From assembly GCF_026870155.1 (NCBI RefSeq), contig NZ_CP113975.1:2604001-2668000 (forward strand): a stretch of DNA of 64,000 bases. Reading direction: 5' to 3'. Under the pieces are notes generated by a model. It ran no database searches, was not told where the DNA came from, and saw only the letters and a list, made by a program, of their open reading frames with translations. Below are positions 7,892-16,704 of this stretch, one piece after another (position 1 is the stretch's first letter; each line of letters begins with the position of its first letter). This stretch comes from Flavobacterium marginilacus. GTDB lineage: Bacteria > Bacteroidota > Bacteroidia > Flavobacteriales > Flavobacteriaceae. The translations under genes were made by a program, and so were the position numbers.

Positions 7892-8293
7892 ATGAAAAAA
7901 TGGTTTTTAAAGTACAGACATCATCAAAGTATCTCAGAAAAACCACTTATTCTGGCGAAATATATCATTTCTTTTTTTAATAATTTGCGTAAATACCATA
8001 GCTTTACTTATGCAGAATACAACAAAATAAATGAGTGGGAAAATAGCGTTTGGAGTGATGAATATAAAAGAACAGAGTTAAAACAATATTGTTACAATTG
8101 CCATAAAGAAATAAGTTATTACGGACGATATTCTAAGTATATTTGCAGAGAATGTGCTACGAAAGATAAATTAGATAAGAATGGAAATTTAGTTGACGAC
8201 ACTAAAAATGAATATGAATGTATTATTGACGGCAAAGAATATTTTGCACAAGAAGCGAGGTTTGGAGGAACTGTAATTCAGAGGAAAGAATAA
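7892..8293 (+). CDS. Small zinc-ribbon-like protein
   Basis: 133 residues from ATG 7892. The longer frame from 7811 begins inside the decayed intron end and is rejected. The protein has one zinc-ribbon-like arrangement, CYNCHKEI..YICREC (CxxC-x15-CxxC, residues ~70-90), between a basic N-terminus (MKKWFLKYRHHQS) and an acidic C-terminus. No enzymatic motif is visible. It may bind nucleic acid or act as an adaptor; no family is recognised. It precedes the ABC transporter genes by 45 bases, but there is no sign that it belongs with them. Confidence 0.65.
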   Translation: MKKWFLKYRHHQSISEKPLILAKYIISFFNNLRKYHSFTYAEYNKINEWENSVWSDEYKRTELKQYCYNCHKEISYYGRYSKYICRECATKDKLDKNGNLVDDTKNEYECIIDGKEYFAQEARFGGTVIQRKE

Positions 8294-8338
8294 CTACGAC
8301 ACCAGAACGCTCCAAACCATTTTAGCGCACCAAAAATA

Positions 8339-9256
8339 ATGAAAGAATATTTTATCTTACAATTCAAAATGATAAACAGGCAATTAACCGAATGGGGAAT
8401 TGAACCAATAATTGGATATGTTGTTGGTCTTTTTGCATGTATTGGTATTTCGTTGAAATTATTTGAAAAAACTCAATTTGCTGAATATATTTATATTGTA
8501 TTGGCTTTAAGTTTAGTACTAAAATTGAATGAAATAAACAGAAACAATTTCTTGAAACTTTGTTATTCTAAAACAGAGTATATTAAAATAAGAATAATCG
8601 AAAACATAATTGTTTCAATAGTATTTATAGCCTTTTTGTTATTTCAAGAAAAATATTTGAGCTCGATTTTACTTTTTATTTCGGCTTGTCTTTTTTCTCT
8701 AATAGATTTAAAAAACAAATCAAGCTTTACATTACCAACTCCTTTTTATAAGTATCCGTTTGAGTTTATAGTAGGATTTAGGTCAAATTATTTCATCTAT
8801 TTATTTGCTTATTTTTTGACATTTATGTCAATTAGTGTTAATAATTTCAATTTGGGTATTTTTTCATTAATTCTGACTTTACTTTCTTGTCTTAATTATT
8901 ATACAAATTCAGAAAATGAATTTTATGTTTGGATATTTTCTTTGACCCCAAAAGAATTTATAAGGTATAAATTAAAAAACATTATCCAATATTCAACCAT
9001 TTTATGCTTACCAATAATTATAAGTTTATCTCTATTTTTCTATACAAAAATTGATATAATATTAGGTTTTCAATTTTTAGGATATTTATTTATTTTCACA
9101 ACTATGTTAGCAAAATATTCCGTTTTTCCTGAAAAATTAAATATTAGATTTGGAATTATATTTGCTTTAACATTGTGGCTTCCTCCATTATTATTGCTAA
9201 TTATTCCTTATTTATACATTCAAACAACGAAAAAATTAAAAGAAATATTACAATGA
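8339..9256 (+). CDS. ABC exporter permease subunit
   Basis: 305 residues, almost entirely hydrophobic with about eight predicted membrane helices in the inner membrane. It has no recognisable enzymatic motif. Its stop overlaps the start of the ATP-binding gene in an ATGA junction (9253-9256), showing that the two are co-translated. Such dedicated permease/ATPase pairs in Bacteroidota export small hydrophobic compounds or peptides, and the substrate here is unknown. It lies at the right end of the accessory region. Confidence 0.75.
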   Translation: MKEYFILQFKMINRQLTEWGIEPIIGYVVGLFACIGISLKLFEKTQFAEYIYIVLALSLVLKLNEINRNNFLKLCYSKTEYIKIRIIENIIVSIVFIAFLLFQEKYLSSILLFISACLFSLIDLKNKSSFTLPTPFYKYPFEFIVGFRSNYFIYLFAYFLTFMSISVNNFNLGIFSLILTLLSCLNYYTNSENEFYVWIFSLTPKEFIRYKLKNIIQYSTILCLPIIISLSLFFYTKIDIILGFQFLGYLFIFTTMLAKYSVFPEKLNIRFGIIFALTLWLPPLLLLIIPYLYIQTTKKLKEILQ

Positions 9257-9933
9257 TCAGCATTGAAAACTTGTCAAAATCATACGGTTCTAAAGTAGTC
9301 TTGAAAAACATTAACTTAAACTTTGAAAAAGGAAAAGTTTATGGAATTGTTGGCGAAAATGGGGCAGGAAAAACTACATTGTTCAAATGCATTGCCGGAT
9401 TAGAAAAACATAACGGAGTAATCAATTGTGAATATGGAAAACCTAAAGATTTTCTGGGCTATTTACAAACAGAACCTTATTTCTTTTCAAAAATAACAGG
9501 TAATGAGTATATTCAATTATTAAGCAATGCTAGAAATGTAACAAATACCGATTTAAATGAAAAAAACATTTTTGATTTACCATTGAATGAATATGTAATA
9601 AAATACTCGACGGGAATGAGAAAAAAACTTGCATTTACAGCAATATTATTGCAGGAAAATAAATTATTCATTTTAGACGAGCCTTTTAATGGTGTTGATA
9701 TTCATAGTAATATATTAATTACCGAAATAATTCAAAAATTGAAAGAAATGGGGAAATCAATTATAATTTCTTCTCATATTTTTTCGACACTAAACGACAC
9801 TTGCGATGAAATATTTTTATTGAAAAATGGGGAAATTATTAAGAGCGTTTTAAAAGATGAATTTAGCAATTTAGAAAGTGAAATGAAAGCATTTACAATT
9901 GGAAATAAAATAGAAAAATTAAACTTAAAATAA
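9253..9933 (+). CDS. ABC transporter ATP-binding protein
   Basis: 226 residues from ATG 9253; a longer frame from 9175 is out of place because it overlaps the permease gene. It has a Walker A motif GENGAGKTTL (residues ~35-44), an ABC signature in the variant form YSTGMRKKL (~118-126), Walker B KLFILDEPFNGVD (~137-149) and the switch His in ISSHIF. This is the single-domain ATPase of bacterial export systems of the CcmA/NatA type. The start overlaps the permease stop by four bases. The two probably form an exporter of two ATPases plus two permeases. Confidence 0.9.
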   Translation: MISIENLSKSYGSKVVLKNINLNFEKGKVYGIVGENGAGKTTLFKCIAGLEKHNGVINCEYGKPKDFLGYLQTEPYFFSKITGNEYIQLLSNARNVTNTDLNEKNIFDLPLNEYVIKYSTGMRKKLAFTAILLQENKLFILDEPFNGVDIHSNILITEIIQKLKEMGKSIIISSHIFSTLNDTCDEIFLLKNGEIIKSVLKDEFSNLESEMKAFTIGNKIEKLNLK

Positions 9934-9952
9934 AAAACGGCTGGTAAAAGAC

Positions 9953-9968
9953 TTGGCAATATTGCCAA
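9953..9968. terminator. Bidirectional terminator-like palindrome
   Basis: TTGGCAATATTGCCAA is a perfect 16 bp palindrome between two convergent genes (ABC ATPase on plus, esterase on minus), with AAAA on one side and TTTT on the other. It marks the right edge of the accessory region. Confidence 0.55.
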
Positions 9969-9983
9969 TTTTGTGATAATTTT

Positions 9984-11288
9984 TTACTCCCCATCAGGTT
10001 TATCAATTCCAAATCGGGCGCTCATTGGCACCGTCCAATCACTTGGTTTGCCTGGGTTTTTAAAAATATAATGAGGAACTGTAGGTTTTATTTTTTTAGC
10101 AAGATCCAAACCTGCATTTTTAATATTCTGTACTATACATCGAGCCACTTCATTGGCACCAAAACTATTAAAATGGGTATTATCAGCCAAAGCACTTATT
10201 TGTCCGGGAAAGGTGTTCTCTGGATAATGAACGAAGGCCTTTTTTGAAAGTTCATTACCCCAGCTTTGGTATAAAGAAGTTGTCATTTTAGTAACATCTA
10301 TCAAAGGAACCTGCATCTCTTGAGCCACTTTTCGCATTGCATCTGGAAACTCACCGTGAGTAGGCTTTAATGTCCCATTTGGATTAAAAATACGTCTTTG
10401 TATTGGAGTTACCAATATTGGAGAACCTCCTTTATTTCTGGTTTTTACAATAATATCTTTTAATAAAGCTGTATACACTCCCGAAGCTGCTTTTCCGTCT
10501 CCTGTTGCTTTTTCGTCATTGTGGCCAAACTCAATAAAAAGATAATCACCCGGCTCCATTAAGTATAAAATTTTCTCTAACCGATATGTGGATTCAAAAG
10601 ACCTGAGCGTCAAGCCTGAATAAGCATAATTAGCAATCACGACATCTGTCGTCAGGTAATTTTGAAAAAACTGCGGCCAGGATGCCCACGGCTCCAGATC
10701 ATGTTCCATCACAGTAGAATCTCCGGCCATATAAATTGTTGTAATTTTGGAAACAGGAGTGACTTTGATGCTTTGAACAATTGATGTTCCTAAAAACTCC
10801 AAAGTTAATTTCTCATCCCAGTTCAGTCCTTTAATTTCAGCAGGTTTAAGAGTAATGGTATTGTTAATATCAAATTTTGCAGTTCTGACATTGACCATAA
10901 AACGCATTGTTTTAGTTTCATTGGCGGCAGTTTTAATTTCCCGCAGCATCAGTCTTCTGGACTCGGCCTTCACAGTTGTAATACCGCTGTTACTGCCACC
11001 CAAAACGACCTCTACACTATAATTACCTTCTGGCAGCTTCATTGAAAAATAGAACGGACTCTTAGCCGATATTGATTTTTCGTCAAACACCACATTTTTA
11101 TCCGATTGTAAATCAAATCCGTATCCAGCAGCTTTAGTATAAGCAACAGTTTTATTTATGACTGTACCAGTTTTTTTATCAGTATTTGCACCAAAATTAA
11201 ATTCTTTAATAGGGGCGTTTTCTTGGGCATTAGCAATGAAAAAGTGGGTTATGCATAGAAATAAAAAAATGCTTTTAAAGTGTTTCAT
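9984..11288 (-). CDS. SGNH/GDSL-family rhamnogalacturonan acetylesterase-like protein
   Basis: 434 residues with a signal peptide (MKHFKSIFLFLCITHFFIANAQ). The N-terminal ~160 residues form a beta-rich carbohydrate-binding-like domain (EFNFGANTDKKTG.., LPEGNYSVEVVLGG). The C-terminal SGNH hydrolase domain has block I YMAGDSTV (Ser nucleophile), the block III region FGHND and block V DNTHFNSFGA with catalytic Asp and His. This domain order is that of rhamnogalacturonan acetylesterases, which remove acetyl groups from pectin. The enzyme is probably periplasmic or secreted. It is a lone gene without pectinase neighbours in view, so the exact substrate is uncertain. Confidence 0.85.
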   Translation of the reverse strand: MKHFKSIFLFLCITHFFIANAQENAPIKEFNFGANTDKKTGTVINKTVAYTKAAGYGFDLQSDKNVVFDEKSISAKSPFYFSMKLPEGNYSVEVVLGGSNSGITTVKAESRRLMLREIKTAANETKTMRFMVNVRTAKFDINNTITLKPAEIKGLNWDEKLTLEFLGTSIVQSIKVTPVSKITTIYMAGDSTVMEHDLEPWASWPQFFQNYLTTDVVIANYAYSGLTLRSFESTYRLEKILYLMEPGDYLFIEFGHNDEKATGDGKAASGVYTALLKDIIVKTRNKGGSPILVTPIQRRIFNPNGTLKPTHGEFPDAMRKVAQEMQVPLIDVTKMTTSLYQSWGNELSKKAFVHYPENTFPGQISALADNTHFNSFGANEVARCIVQNIKNAGLDLAKKIKPTVPHYIFKNPGKPSDWTVPMSARFGIDKPDGE

Positions 11289-11409
11289 AATGTGTGTTTC
11301 TTAAAAAATTATTCGATATAAAGGGATTGCTAATGTACAATGATTGCTGTTATTTTTATGAAATTTGATAGTCCTTTTTTCGAAGTTCTGAAAAAATATT
11401 AATAGGATT

Positions 11410-12639
11410 TTAATGCCCAATCACAATCTCATCATCACCAGTATTCACAATGGTTTCTTTAATTCTTCTTTTGCCAATATTTAAAACAATAAAAGCAAGA
11501 ATCGTGGTGCAGGTCATAATTGCAACCATCGGAACCATAGAATCTTTTACAAAAATCCCAACTGCAAACGATGACAAAGCACCAATTCCTAATTGAGTCG
11601 CACCCATCAATGCTGAAGCACTTCCAGTATTTTTGGCAAAAGGAGCGAGGGTCAATCCTGCAGTATTGGGATTAGAAATCCCCAAACAGGCCAAAAATAG
11701 AAACAGCAGTGTCATTGTTCCATACAATCCCAGATCATCATTTATTGCCAAAATCAAAAAGATAACACTGATCGTTATTTGGACGGTCAAAGCTCCAAAA
11801 ATCATCTGCTCACTGGAAAATCTTCTCAGTAATATAGAATTCAATTGGCTGGAACCAATAAAACTCACCGACATAAAAGCAAAAATCCATCCGTAAACCG
11901 TGGCATCAACTTTTAAAATATCCATAAACAAAATTGGAGAAGCGGCAACATAAGTGAACAATCCAGAGAATGCAATAGATCCCGTCAATGCATATGTATA
12001 AAACTGTGGCACCTTGATGATTGATACAAAATTAGCAATGATTGGTTTGGGTTTCAGCGAAATATCAGGATCTGGTTTATGGCTGTCCGGCAGACCCAAT
12101 TGTGATGCAATCAGTACAAAAGTTCCTAGGAACATTAAGATATAAAAAATTGGATGCCAGCCATAATAAGTGGTTACATAACTTCCAATGGTTGGTGCCA
12201 GCATTGGCGAAAGCCCAAGAACCAGCATTAATTTAGACAAAACATTTGGTATTTCCTTTACTGGAAACAAATCCCGAACCATGGCAACCGCTGCAACTGT
12301 AGCCGCACAGCTCCCAACAGCCTGAATAAAGCGAAGCCCTATAAACACATGAATATCAGCCACCACAGCACAGCCCAAAGAAGCCAGAATATACACCAAC
12401 AGTCCTATAAACAAAGGTTTTTTTCGGCCAAAACGATCCAATAACGGTCCATAAAGCAGCTGTCCGAATGAAATTCCGATAAAATAACTGGAAAGTGATT
12501 CTGAAACCAAAGTTACCGAAGTGTGAAGATCTTTGGCAATGCCCGAAAAACTGGGCAAATACATATCAATTGAAAATGGCCCGAGAGCCGTCATAGAACC
12601 CAAAATCAGTATCAGCTGAATATATTTTCCTTTTGTCAT
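11410..12639 (-). CDS. Bcr/CflA-type MFS multidrug transporter
   Basis: 409 residues from ATG 12639. A longer frame starting with TTG at 12660 overlaps the -7 promoter element, so the inner start is chosen. Twelve membrane helices, with the drug:H+ antiporter-1 motif FGQLLYGPLLDRFGRKKPLFIG between helices 2 and 3 and the DHA1-type FSIDMYLPSFSGIAKDLHTS segment at the first periplasmic loop. It belongs to the Bcr/CflA group, which exports bicyclomycin, chloramphenicol or other small molecules. The substrate cannot be read from the sequence. It is a single gene. Confidence 0.9.
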   Translation of the reverse strand: MTKGKYIQLILILGSMTALGPFSIDMYLPSFSGIAKDLHTSVTLVSESLSSYFIGISFGQLLYGPLLDRFGRKKPLFIGLLVYILASLGCAVVADIHVFIGLRFIQAVGSCAATVAAVAMVRDLFPVKEIPNVLSKLMLVLGLSPMLAPTIGSYVTTYYGWHPIFYILMFLGTFVLIASQLGLPDSHKPDPDISLKPKPIIANFVSIIKVPQFYTYALTGSIAFSGLFTYVAASPILFMDILKVDATVYGWIFAFMSVSFIGSSQLNSILLRRFSSEQMIFGALTVQITISVIFLILAINDDLGLYGTMTLLFLFLACLGISNPNTAGLTLAPFAKNTGSASALMGATQLGIGALSSFAVGIFVKDSMVPMVAIMTCTTILAFIVLNIGKRRIKETIVNTGDDEIVIGH

Positions 12640-12657
12640 AATCTTTTTTGTCTTTTG

Positions 12658-12665
12658 CAAAGATA
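12658..12665 (-). promoter_or_regulatory. -7 promoter element of the MFS gene
   Basis: On the minus strand TATCTTTG matches TAnnTTTG and lies 18 bases before the chosen ATG at 12639. It overlaps the TTG that a longer reading frame would use, which decides the start. Confidence 0.6.
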
Positions 12666-12785
12666 GTATTTTGAAATCTCTTATGTAATAATTGTACTTT
12701 GCTTTGAACTGTAATATTCAGCGTATCTTTAGTATCTTTAACTTTAAAATTTAAACAGATCAGATTCAATCTTTTAACCCAAAAA

Positions 12786-13539
12786 ATGAAAAATAAACTA
12801 AAAGGTGTTTGTTTCGGAGAAATTCTTTTTGATGTTTTTCCGCACCAGAAAAAAATTGGCGGAGCACCGCTGAATGCTGCCTCAAGACTAAGCTCTTTGG
12901 CCGTAGATATTGCTGTAATCAGCGGAATTGGAAACGATGAAGATGGAAATTGAATTAACGGCAGAGAATATACTCATGGTCAAAAATGCCGATTTCTTTG
13001 TCTACGGAAGTTTATCCTCGAGAGATTCCGTTTCTGAAAACACACTAAAACAGCTTTTAAACGCTGCTAAATATAAAATTTTTGATGTCAATTTAAGAGC
13101 GCCATATTATAACATAAAAACTATAATAAATTTAGCACTTGAATCTGATTTACTGAAACTTAACGATGATGAATTAAATGAAATCTGCGCAGCTTTAAAT
13201 TCAGATAAAAATTCTTTGGAACAGAATATTAAATTTATTGCTGAAAAAACCAATACAAAAACTGTTTGCGTGACTTTGGGAGCTCATGGAGCAATTTTAT
13301 ATTTTGAAAATAAATTTTACCATAATCATGGATTCAAAGTAAATGTTGTCGATACTGTTGGTTCAGGAGATTCATTTTTGGCTTCATTAATTTTTAAACT
13401 GCTTAATGAAAATAATCCGCAGCATGCTGTAGATTTTGCATGTGCTGTTGGATCTATTGCCGCACAAAGCGAAGGAGCTAATCCTGTAATAACACTGTCT
13501 GAAATAAATGATTTTTTACACAAAAACGCTAAAACCTAA
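12786..13539 (+). pseudogene. PfkB-family carbohydrate (fructokinase-like) kinase with internal deletion
   Basis: The N-terminal frame (12786-12953) reads MKNKLKGVCFGEILFDVFP..IGGAPLNAASRLSSL..GIGNDEDGN and then stops. The second frame (12928-13539) resumes with IELTAENILMVKNADFFVYGSL and has the PfkB signature DTVGSGDSFLASLIF with the catalytic Asp. Compared with intact ribokinase-type sugar kinases, about 50 residues (the lid and substrate region) are missing and the frames no longer match. One internal deletion explains both. The product is almost certainly non-functional. A protein could be started at 12928, but it lacks the substrate-binding half. Confidence 0.85.
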
Positions 13540-13580
13540 GACTGACAGCCATTTCTAGCCAAAATTAACAGCATATATTT

Positions 13581-13608
13581 TTGAACTATAATTTATAGTA
13601 TGTTCGAA
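13581..13608 (+). other. dif-like site, left end of prophage
   Basis: 28 bp with XerC-like arm TTGAACTATAA (13581-13591), 6 bp centre TTTATA and XerD-like arm GTATGTTCGAA (13598-13608). The core TGAACTATAATTTATA is repeated at 20264-20279, where the XerD-like arm is TTATGTAAAAT, one mismatch from the E. coli dif arm as I remember it. The two copies bracket the phage genes, as expected for an element that enters the dif site using host XerCD. Confidence 0.7.
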
Positions 13609-13648
13609 AATTTTGTTTATATTTGCCATAGATTATTTTTCTATTAAG

Positions 13649-13686
13649 AGCCGAGGGATTGCAGTCCCGCTTGAGGCTCTTTTTGT
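13649..13686. terminator. Hairpin, likely terminator
   Basis: AAGAGCC pairs with GGCTCTT, with an inner GGGATTGCAGTCCC stem, followed by TTTTTG on the plus strand. It lies just inside the left dif-like site and downstream of the kinase pseudogene. Confidence 0.55.
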
Positions 13687-13742
13687 TTATATTAAGTTTG
13701 CAAACTCTGCCCCTACTCTAGGGGTAAGAGATAAAAAAAAAA

Positions 13743-13994
13743 TTACCATCCTGTTTTGACACGCCCACGAGTAGTAAAATTTGGGAACATGTCTATTAAA
13801 TCGCCTTTCTTATAGTAGCATAAAACCTGCCTTGAACGCCTTACATAGATTAAAATGTAATCCCATTCAATAGATTTCTGCTCAAGCCATTTTGTATAAT
13901 TATAAACGGAGTGGACAAATTCTGTAAATAGTCTTTTTTCTTTATTAAGATAGACTGTAACGGAGTAATCATTTTTCTTTTTAAAATCTTCCAT
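13743..13994 (-). CDS. Small prophage protein, unknown
   Basis: 83 residues, Lys/Tyr/Trp rich, with segments MEDFKKKNDYSVTVYLNKEKRLF and WDYILIYVRRSRQVLCYYKKGDLIDMFP. No signal peptide, membrane segment or known domain. It is the last gene of the prophage and is separated from the structural genes by a strong terminator. It lies between two identical 22 bp direct repeats (13722-13743 and 14009-14030), so it may be a separately acquired accessory gene. Function unknown; a host-takeover or exclusion role is possible but unsupported. Confidence 0.6.
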   Translation of the reverse strand: MEDFKKKNDYSVTVYLNKEKRLFTEFVHSVYNYTKWLEQKSIEWDYILIYVRRSRQVLCYYKKGDLIDMFPNFTTRGRVKTGW

Positions 13995-14019
13995 AACTCA
14001 AAAGAATAGGGTAAGAGAT

Positions 14020-14058
14020 AAAAAAAAAATAGTGTACCCCAAATGAAAGGAGTACACT
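14020..14058 (-). terminator. Terminator of the prophage structural operon
   Basis: On the minus strand AGTGTAC and GTACACT pair around a ~16-base loop, followed by ATTTTTTTTTT. It lies about 130 bases after the stop of the spike-like gene (14190). Confidence 0.7.
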
Positions 14059-14189
14059 TATTAGGGTGTAGTTTTTATATATCATATCAGATTATTTACT
14101 AATAAGAGCCTTGCAGAGCTTACTTATTTTCTATTATTTTCCAAATATACATAAAAATTTGATTTTTAAATTATTATTGAAAAAAAAAC

Positions 14190-15245
14190 TTAAGGAGCAA
14201 CGTAATGACCATCATTACTATATGTAACTGCTTGATAAGGGATTGACTCTTGACCGCTAGACAAGTCTTTAATTTTTATATGATTCCAATTAACTGCTGA
14301 ATCACCAAAAACAAAAGGATCTATAACTACCAGAGATTGTCCTGCATCAGAACCGTCAGTAAGAAGATTCTGAGTAAATACAGTAGGATACAAAACCCAA
14401 GGGTCTGTTAAATTATTACAATGATATATCTGGAAAGTTTTATTTCCTGATAAAGCACTTAAAAACAAGAAACTTAATCTTTGCTGATTGTCAGCACGAT
14501 ACCAAGTTAAATGTGGTGTATTTACAAGCATTGGTATTGCTGGCAATGGTTCAACTGGAACAACAACGGGAAGCTGTCTTATAATTAATAAACAAATTAA
14601 TTTAACAGCATTATTAGGAACTGAAAGGATATTACTATAAGTAGAATTTTGCATAACTTCTGTTGTAATAGTATTTGAACTAGTAGTTGATCCGTCTAAA
14701 AGTACAAAAGAATATGTAAAATCAAACATAACACTAGATAAAAAAGATGCTTGAGTATCTAAAAAAACGGCATTAGAGAAAGAAACATTAAGATTCGAAG
14801 TAGTTGTATAGTCTGTATCTCGAAAGGAAGAACCATTAACTACACAACTGAAATTAGCATCAGAACCGTCTTTAGTTATGCGAAGATAACCCGAAGAAGA
14901 ATGAGCAGTTAAATTTTGAGCTACAGCAGTACCCTCAATGCGAAATAAGACAGGCGGTGGTGGAACTATAACAGGTTCATCAATTTGGCATAATGGTGTT
15001 AAATAGGTGTTCTGCTTTCTAAATTCGCCTTGCTTTACTAGTTCAGTATCAAAGAACTCTGAATTTATTATCAATCGTTCCATATCGGTAAAATTAATAC
15101 ATTCGTGAGGCTCTTTTATAAAGTGTATTCCCTTTCTAAGATTAGTAAAAATTAAATCTTCTGGAATGAGAATTGGAGTATCCAAACTGGGAGCTTTTAG
15201 GCAGTCCATTTGTAAATTTTTGTTTAAATAATATAGTGTATACAT
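14190..15245 (-). CDS. Prophage spike/receptor-binding-like structural protein
   Basis: 351 residues. The first ~100 residues contain a conserved-looking peptide (FIKEPHECINFTDMERLIINSEFFDTELVKQGEF), then a Pro-rich hinge (EPVIVPPPP, residues ~88-98). A long Ser/Thr/Asn-rich beta region (residues ~100-225) follows, then a second Pro-rich hinge (VVPVEPLPAIP) and a C-terminal ~115-residue beta domain. Two Pro hinges separating beta-rich domains are typical of viral spike or fibre proteins. No signal peptide or membrane segment. Last of the structural genes, by position a host-recognition protein. No family match is recognised. Confidence 0.6.
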   Translation of the reverse strand: MYTLYYLNKNLQMDCLKAPSLDTPILIPEDLIFTNLRKGIHFIKEPHECINFTDMERLIINSEFFDTELVKQGEFRKQNTYLTPLCQIDEPVIVPPPPVLFRIEGTAVAQNLTAHSSSGYLRITKDGSDANFSCVVNGSSFRDTDYTTTSNLNVSFSNAVFLDTQASFLSSVMFDFTYSFVLLDGSTTSSNTITTEVMQNSTYSNILSVPNNAVKLICLLIIRQLPVVVPVEPLPAIPMLVNTPHLTWYRADNQQRLSFLFLSALSGNKTFQIYHCNNLTDPWVLYPTVFTQNLLTDGSDAGQSLVVIDPFVFGDSAVNWNHIKIKDLSSGQESIPYQAVTYSNDGHYVAP

Positions 15246-15283
15246 ATTGTATAAGTTTTATGCTACATGCAGGCTTTTCCTTC

Positions 15284-15859
15284 TTAAAACCACGTGTAAC
15301 CTTTTGATTTATAATAAGTTCGCATTTTCTGAATTTGTGCATCTGATAAATATTTCAAAATATCAGATATTAAATTCCTTGAACGTGTGGCGGTTTTGTA
15401 ATATAATTCCTCCAATACTGGGAATGTACCTGTATGCTTTTTTAATAAGCGCATGGCTTCGGTTTCGTCTTCATTCCAAGCATTGACATTGAATAATTCT
15501 ACTGTACCGCCAAAAATAATATGATTGTCTTCTACATTAGTGCCAAATGCACTAGCAATACCTCGGGCAGATGCTACAAGGGTTGCCATAGTTTTAGTAT
15601 CTATTTTTGGATATTTCTTAGCGACTTCCTCAGTTTTCTTTTTGGTAATTTGAGGGTCTGCTTTTGCATTTTCGTTTGTATTTGCTGTTTGTTCCGCTTG
15701 CATTTTCGAGTTGTTTACACTCTCAATCATTAACTTATAATATTTATAAGCATATGGGAACACCACAAATAAGCCTATAATAAAAATCCCATACTTTTTA
15801 ATGAATGGGATAATTTTACTATCTAAGAAATTTTGCTTTTGATTTCTTCGGATTGACAT
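15284..15859 (-). CDS. Prophage membrane-anchored protein
   Basis: 191 residues. A basic start (MSIRRNQKQNF) precedes one membrane helix at residues ~20-42 (YGIFIIGLFVVFPYAYKYYKLMI), followed by a charged linker rich in Ala, Asn and Lys. A soluble C-terminal domain covers ~95-191, with LVASARGIASAFGT and a DAQIQKMRTYYKSKGYTWF end. It could be a virion membrane protein or vertex component of a lipid-containing phage. It lies between the 39-residue membrane protein and the spike-like gene. Confidence 0.62.
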   Translation of the reverse strand: MSIRRNQKQNFLDSKIIPFIKKYGIFIIGLFVVFPYAYKYYKLMIESVNNSKMQAEQTANTNENAKADPQITKKKTEEVAKKYPKIDTKTMATLVASARGIASAFGTNVEDNHIIFGGTVELFNVNAWNEDETEAMRLLKKHTGTFPVLEELYYKTATRSRNLISDILKYLSDAQIQKMRTYYKSKGYTWF

Positions 15860-15861
15860 GA

Positions 15862-15981
15862 CTATTTTTTATTATTCATTTTTTTGTAAATGAAAAATCC
15901 AAGAAGTAAAGCACATGCACCAAGAACTACTGTTTTGTGTTCGGTGTAAAAATTCTTTAATTTATCGATAATTGCTTGCAT
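15862..15981 (-). CDS. 39-residue prophage membrane protein
   Basis: Reads MQAIIDKLKNFYTEHKTVVL, then GACALLLGFFIYKKMNNKK: an amphipathic N-terminus, one hydrophobic helix (residues ~17-32) and a basic tail. Such tiny single-helix proteins are abundant virion membrane proteins in small lipid-containing and filamentous phages. It fits tightly between its neighbours (stop 3 bases before the next gene). Confidence 0.6.
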   Translation of the reverse strand: MQAIIDKLKNFYTEHKTVVLGACALLLGFFIYKKMNNKK

Positions 15982-15996
15982 AATTTCTTTTGTTTT

Positions 15997-16557
15997 TTAA
16001 ATTAGAATTTGAGTTGCGTAGGTATAAAAAAAAAGACCTACAGTTAATAAAATTGGAATCATGAATTTTTTAAAAAAAGACACATTAGTATCTACTTTTA
16101 GAATTGAGGTCGAAACTTCTCCAAGATTTGATATTGCCTCTAAGATATCGCTATCTGCAACCTCAATATTGGATTGTCCCAATTCGACTTTTAAAATTGC
16201 TCTAACAAGGCGTAACATAAAATTAGCATTGATAGAGGTAATCTTTTGAGTAGGCTTATAACCTAATGTTTTCGAAACGGAATTAATATAAGCATTCGTG
16301 TCATTTTCAATAGGAGGTGCGTACTCACGGATTAAAAGCTGTACAGTATTTTTGCCTTTATTAATATCGTTTATGAGGTCTTTGAGCATTGCTCTAAGGC
16401 CGTACGATAAGGTTGTAAACTGTTCAAATTTTGGGTCTTCACTTTGCGTAAAAGGAACTTTACCAAGCCATGTAATAGATGTTCTAATAAGATTGCCCGG
16501 ATTATTATTTCTAAGACCTCTTACTTTACTCGGATTGTTCAGAAAGCTTTTGCTCAT
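15997..16557 (-). CDS. Phage lysin/structural protein with RNNNPGN motif
   Basis: 186 residues. The N-terminal ~125 residues carry RGLRNNNPGNLIRTSITWLG, FEQFTTLSYGLRAML and the IREYAPPIENDTNAYINSVSKTLGY block. This is the peptidoglycan-degrading domain annotated as structural protein P5 or lysozyme in PM2-like and related tailless phages. A C-terminal membrane helix (FMIPILLTVGLFFYTYATQI, residues ~164-183) would anchor it in the viral or host membrane. It probably opens the cell wall during entry or release. The first 32 bases overlap the end of the 58-residue gene. Confidence 0.78.
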   Translation of the reverse strand: MSKSFLNNPSKVRGLRNNNPGNLIRTSITWLGKVPFTQSEDPKFEQFTTLSYGLRAMLKDLINDINKGKNTVQLLIREYAPPIENDTNAYINSVSKTLGYKPTQKITSINANFMLRLVRAILKVELGQSNIEVADSDILEAISNLGEVSTSILKVDTNVSFFKKFMIPILLTVGLFFYTYATQILI

Positions 16558-16702
16558 TGTCTACGTTTTTTGGTTGCTGACTGGCTAAATAAGCTTCATA
16601 TTCATCATGCGCAAATTGTGCGACTTTTACCACTAAAGCGATAATTGCACCAAACTTGACAACAAACTTAAGTGCATTAGGGATATATGATAATAATTTC
16701 AT
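16526..16702 (-). CDS. 58-residue prophage membrane protein
   Basis: Starts MKLLSYIPNALKFVVKFGAI and continues with a hydrophobic helix to about residue 30 (IALVVKVAQFA), then a charged tail (HDEYEAYLASQQPKNVDNEQ..). Its end overlaps the lysin gene start by 32 bases and its start is 2 bases from the upstream small gene's stop, typical of compact phage genomes. Unknown function; a holin-like or virion membrane role is possible. Confidence 0.55.
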   Translation of the reverse strand: MKLLSYIPNALKFVVKFGAIIALVVKVAQFAHDEYEAYLASQQPKNVDNEQKLSEQSE

Positions 16703-16704
16703 AA

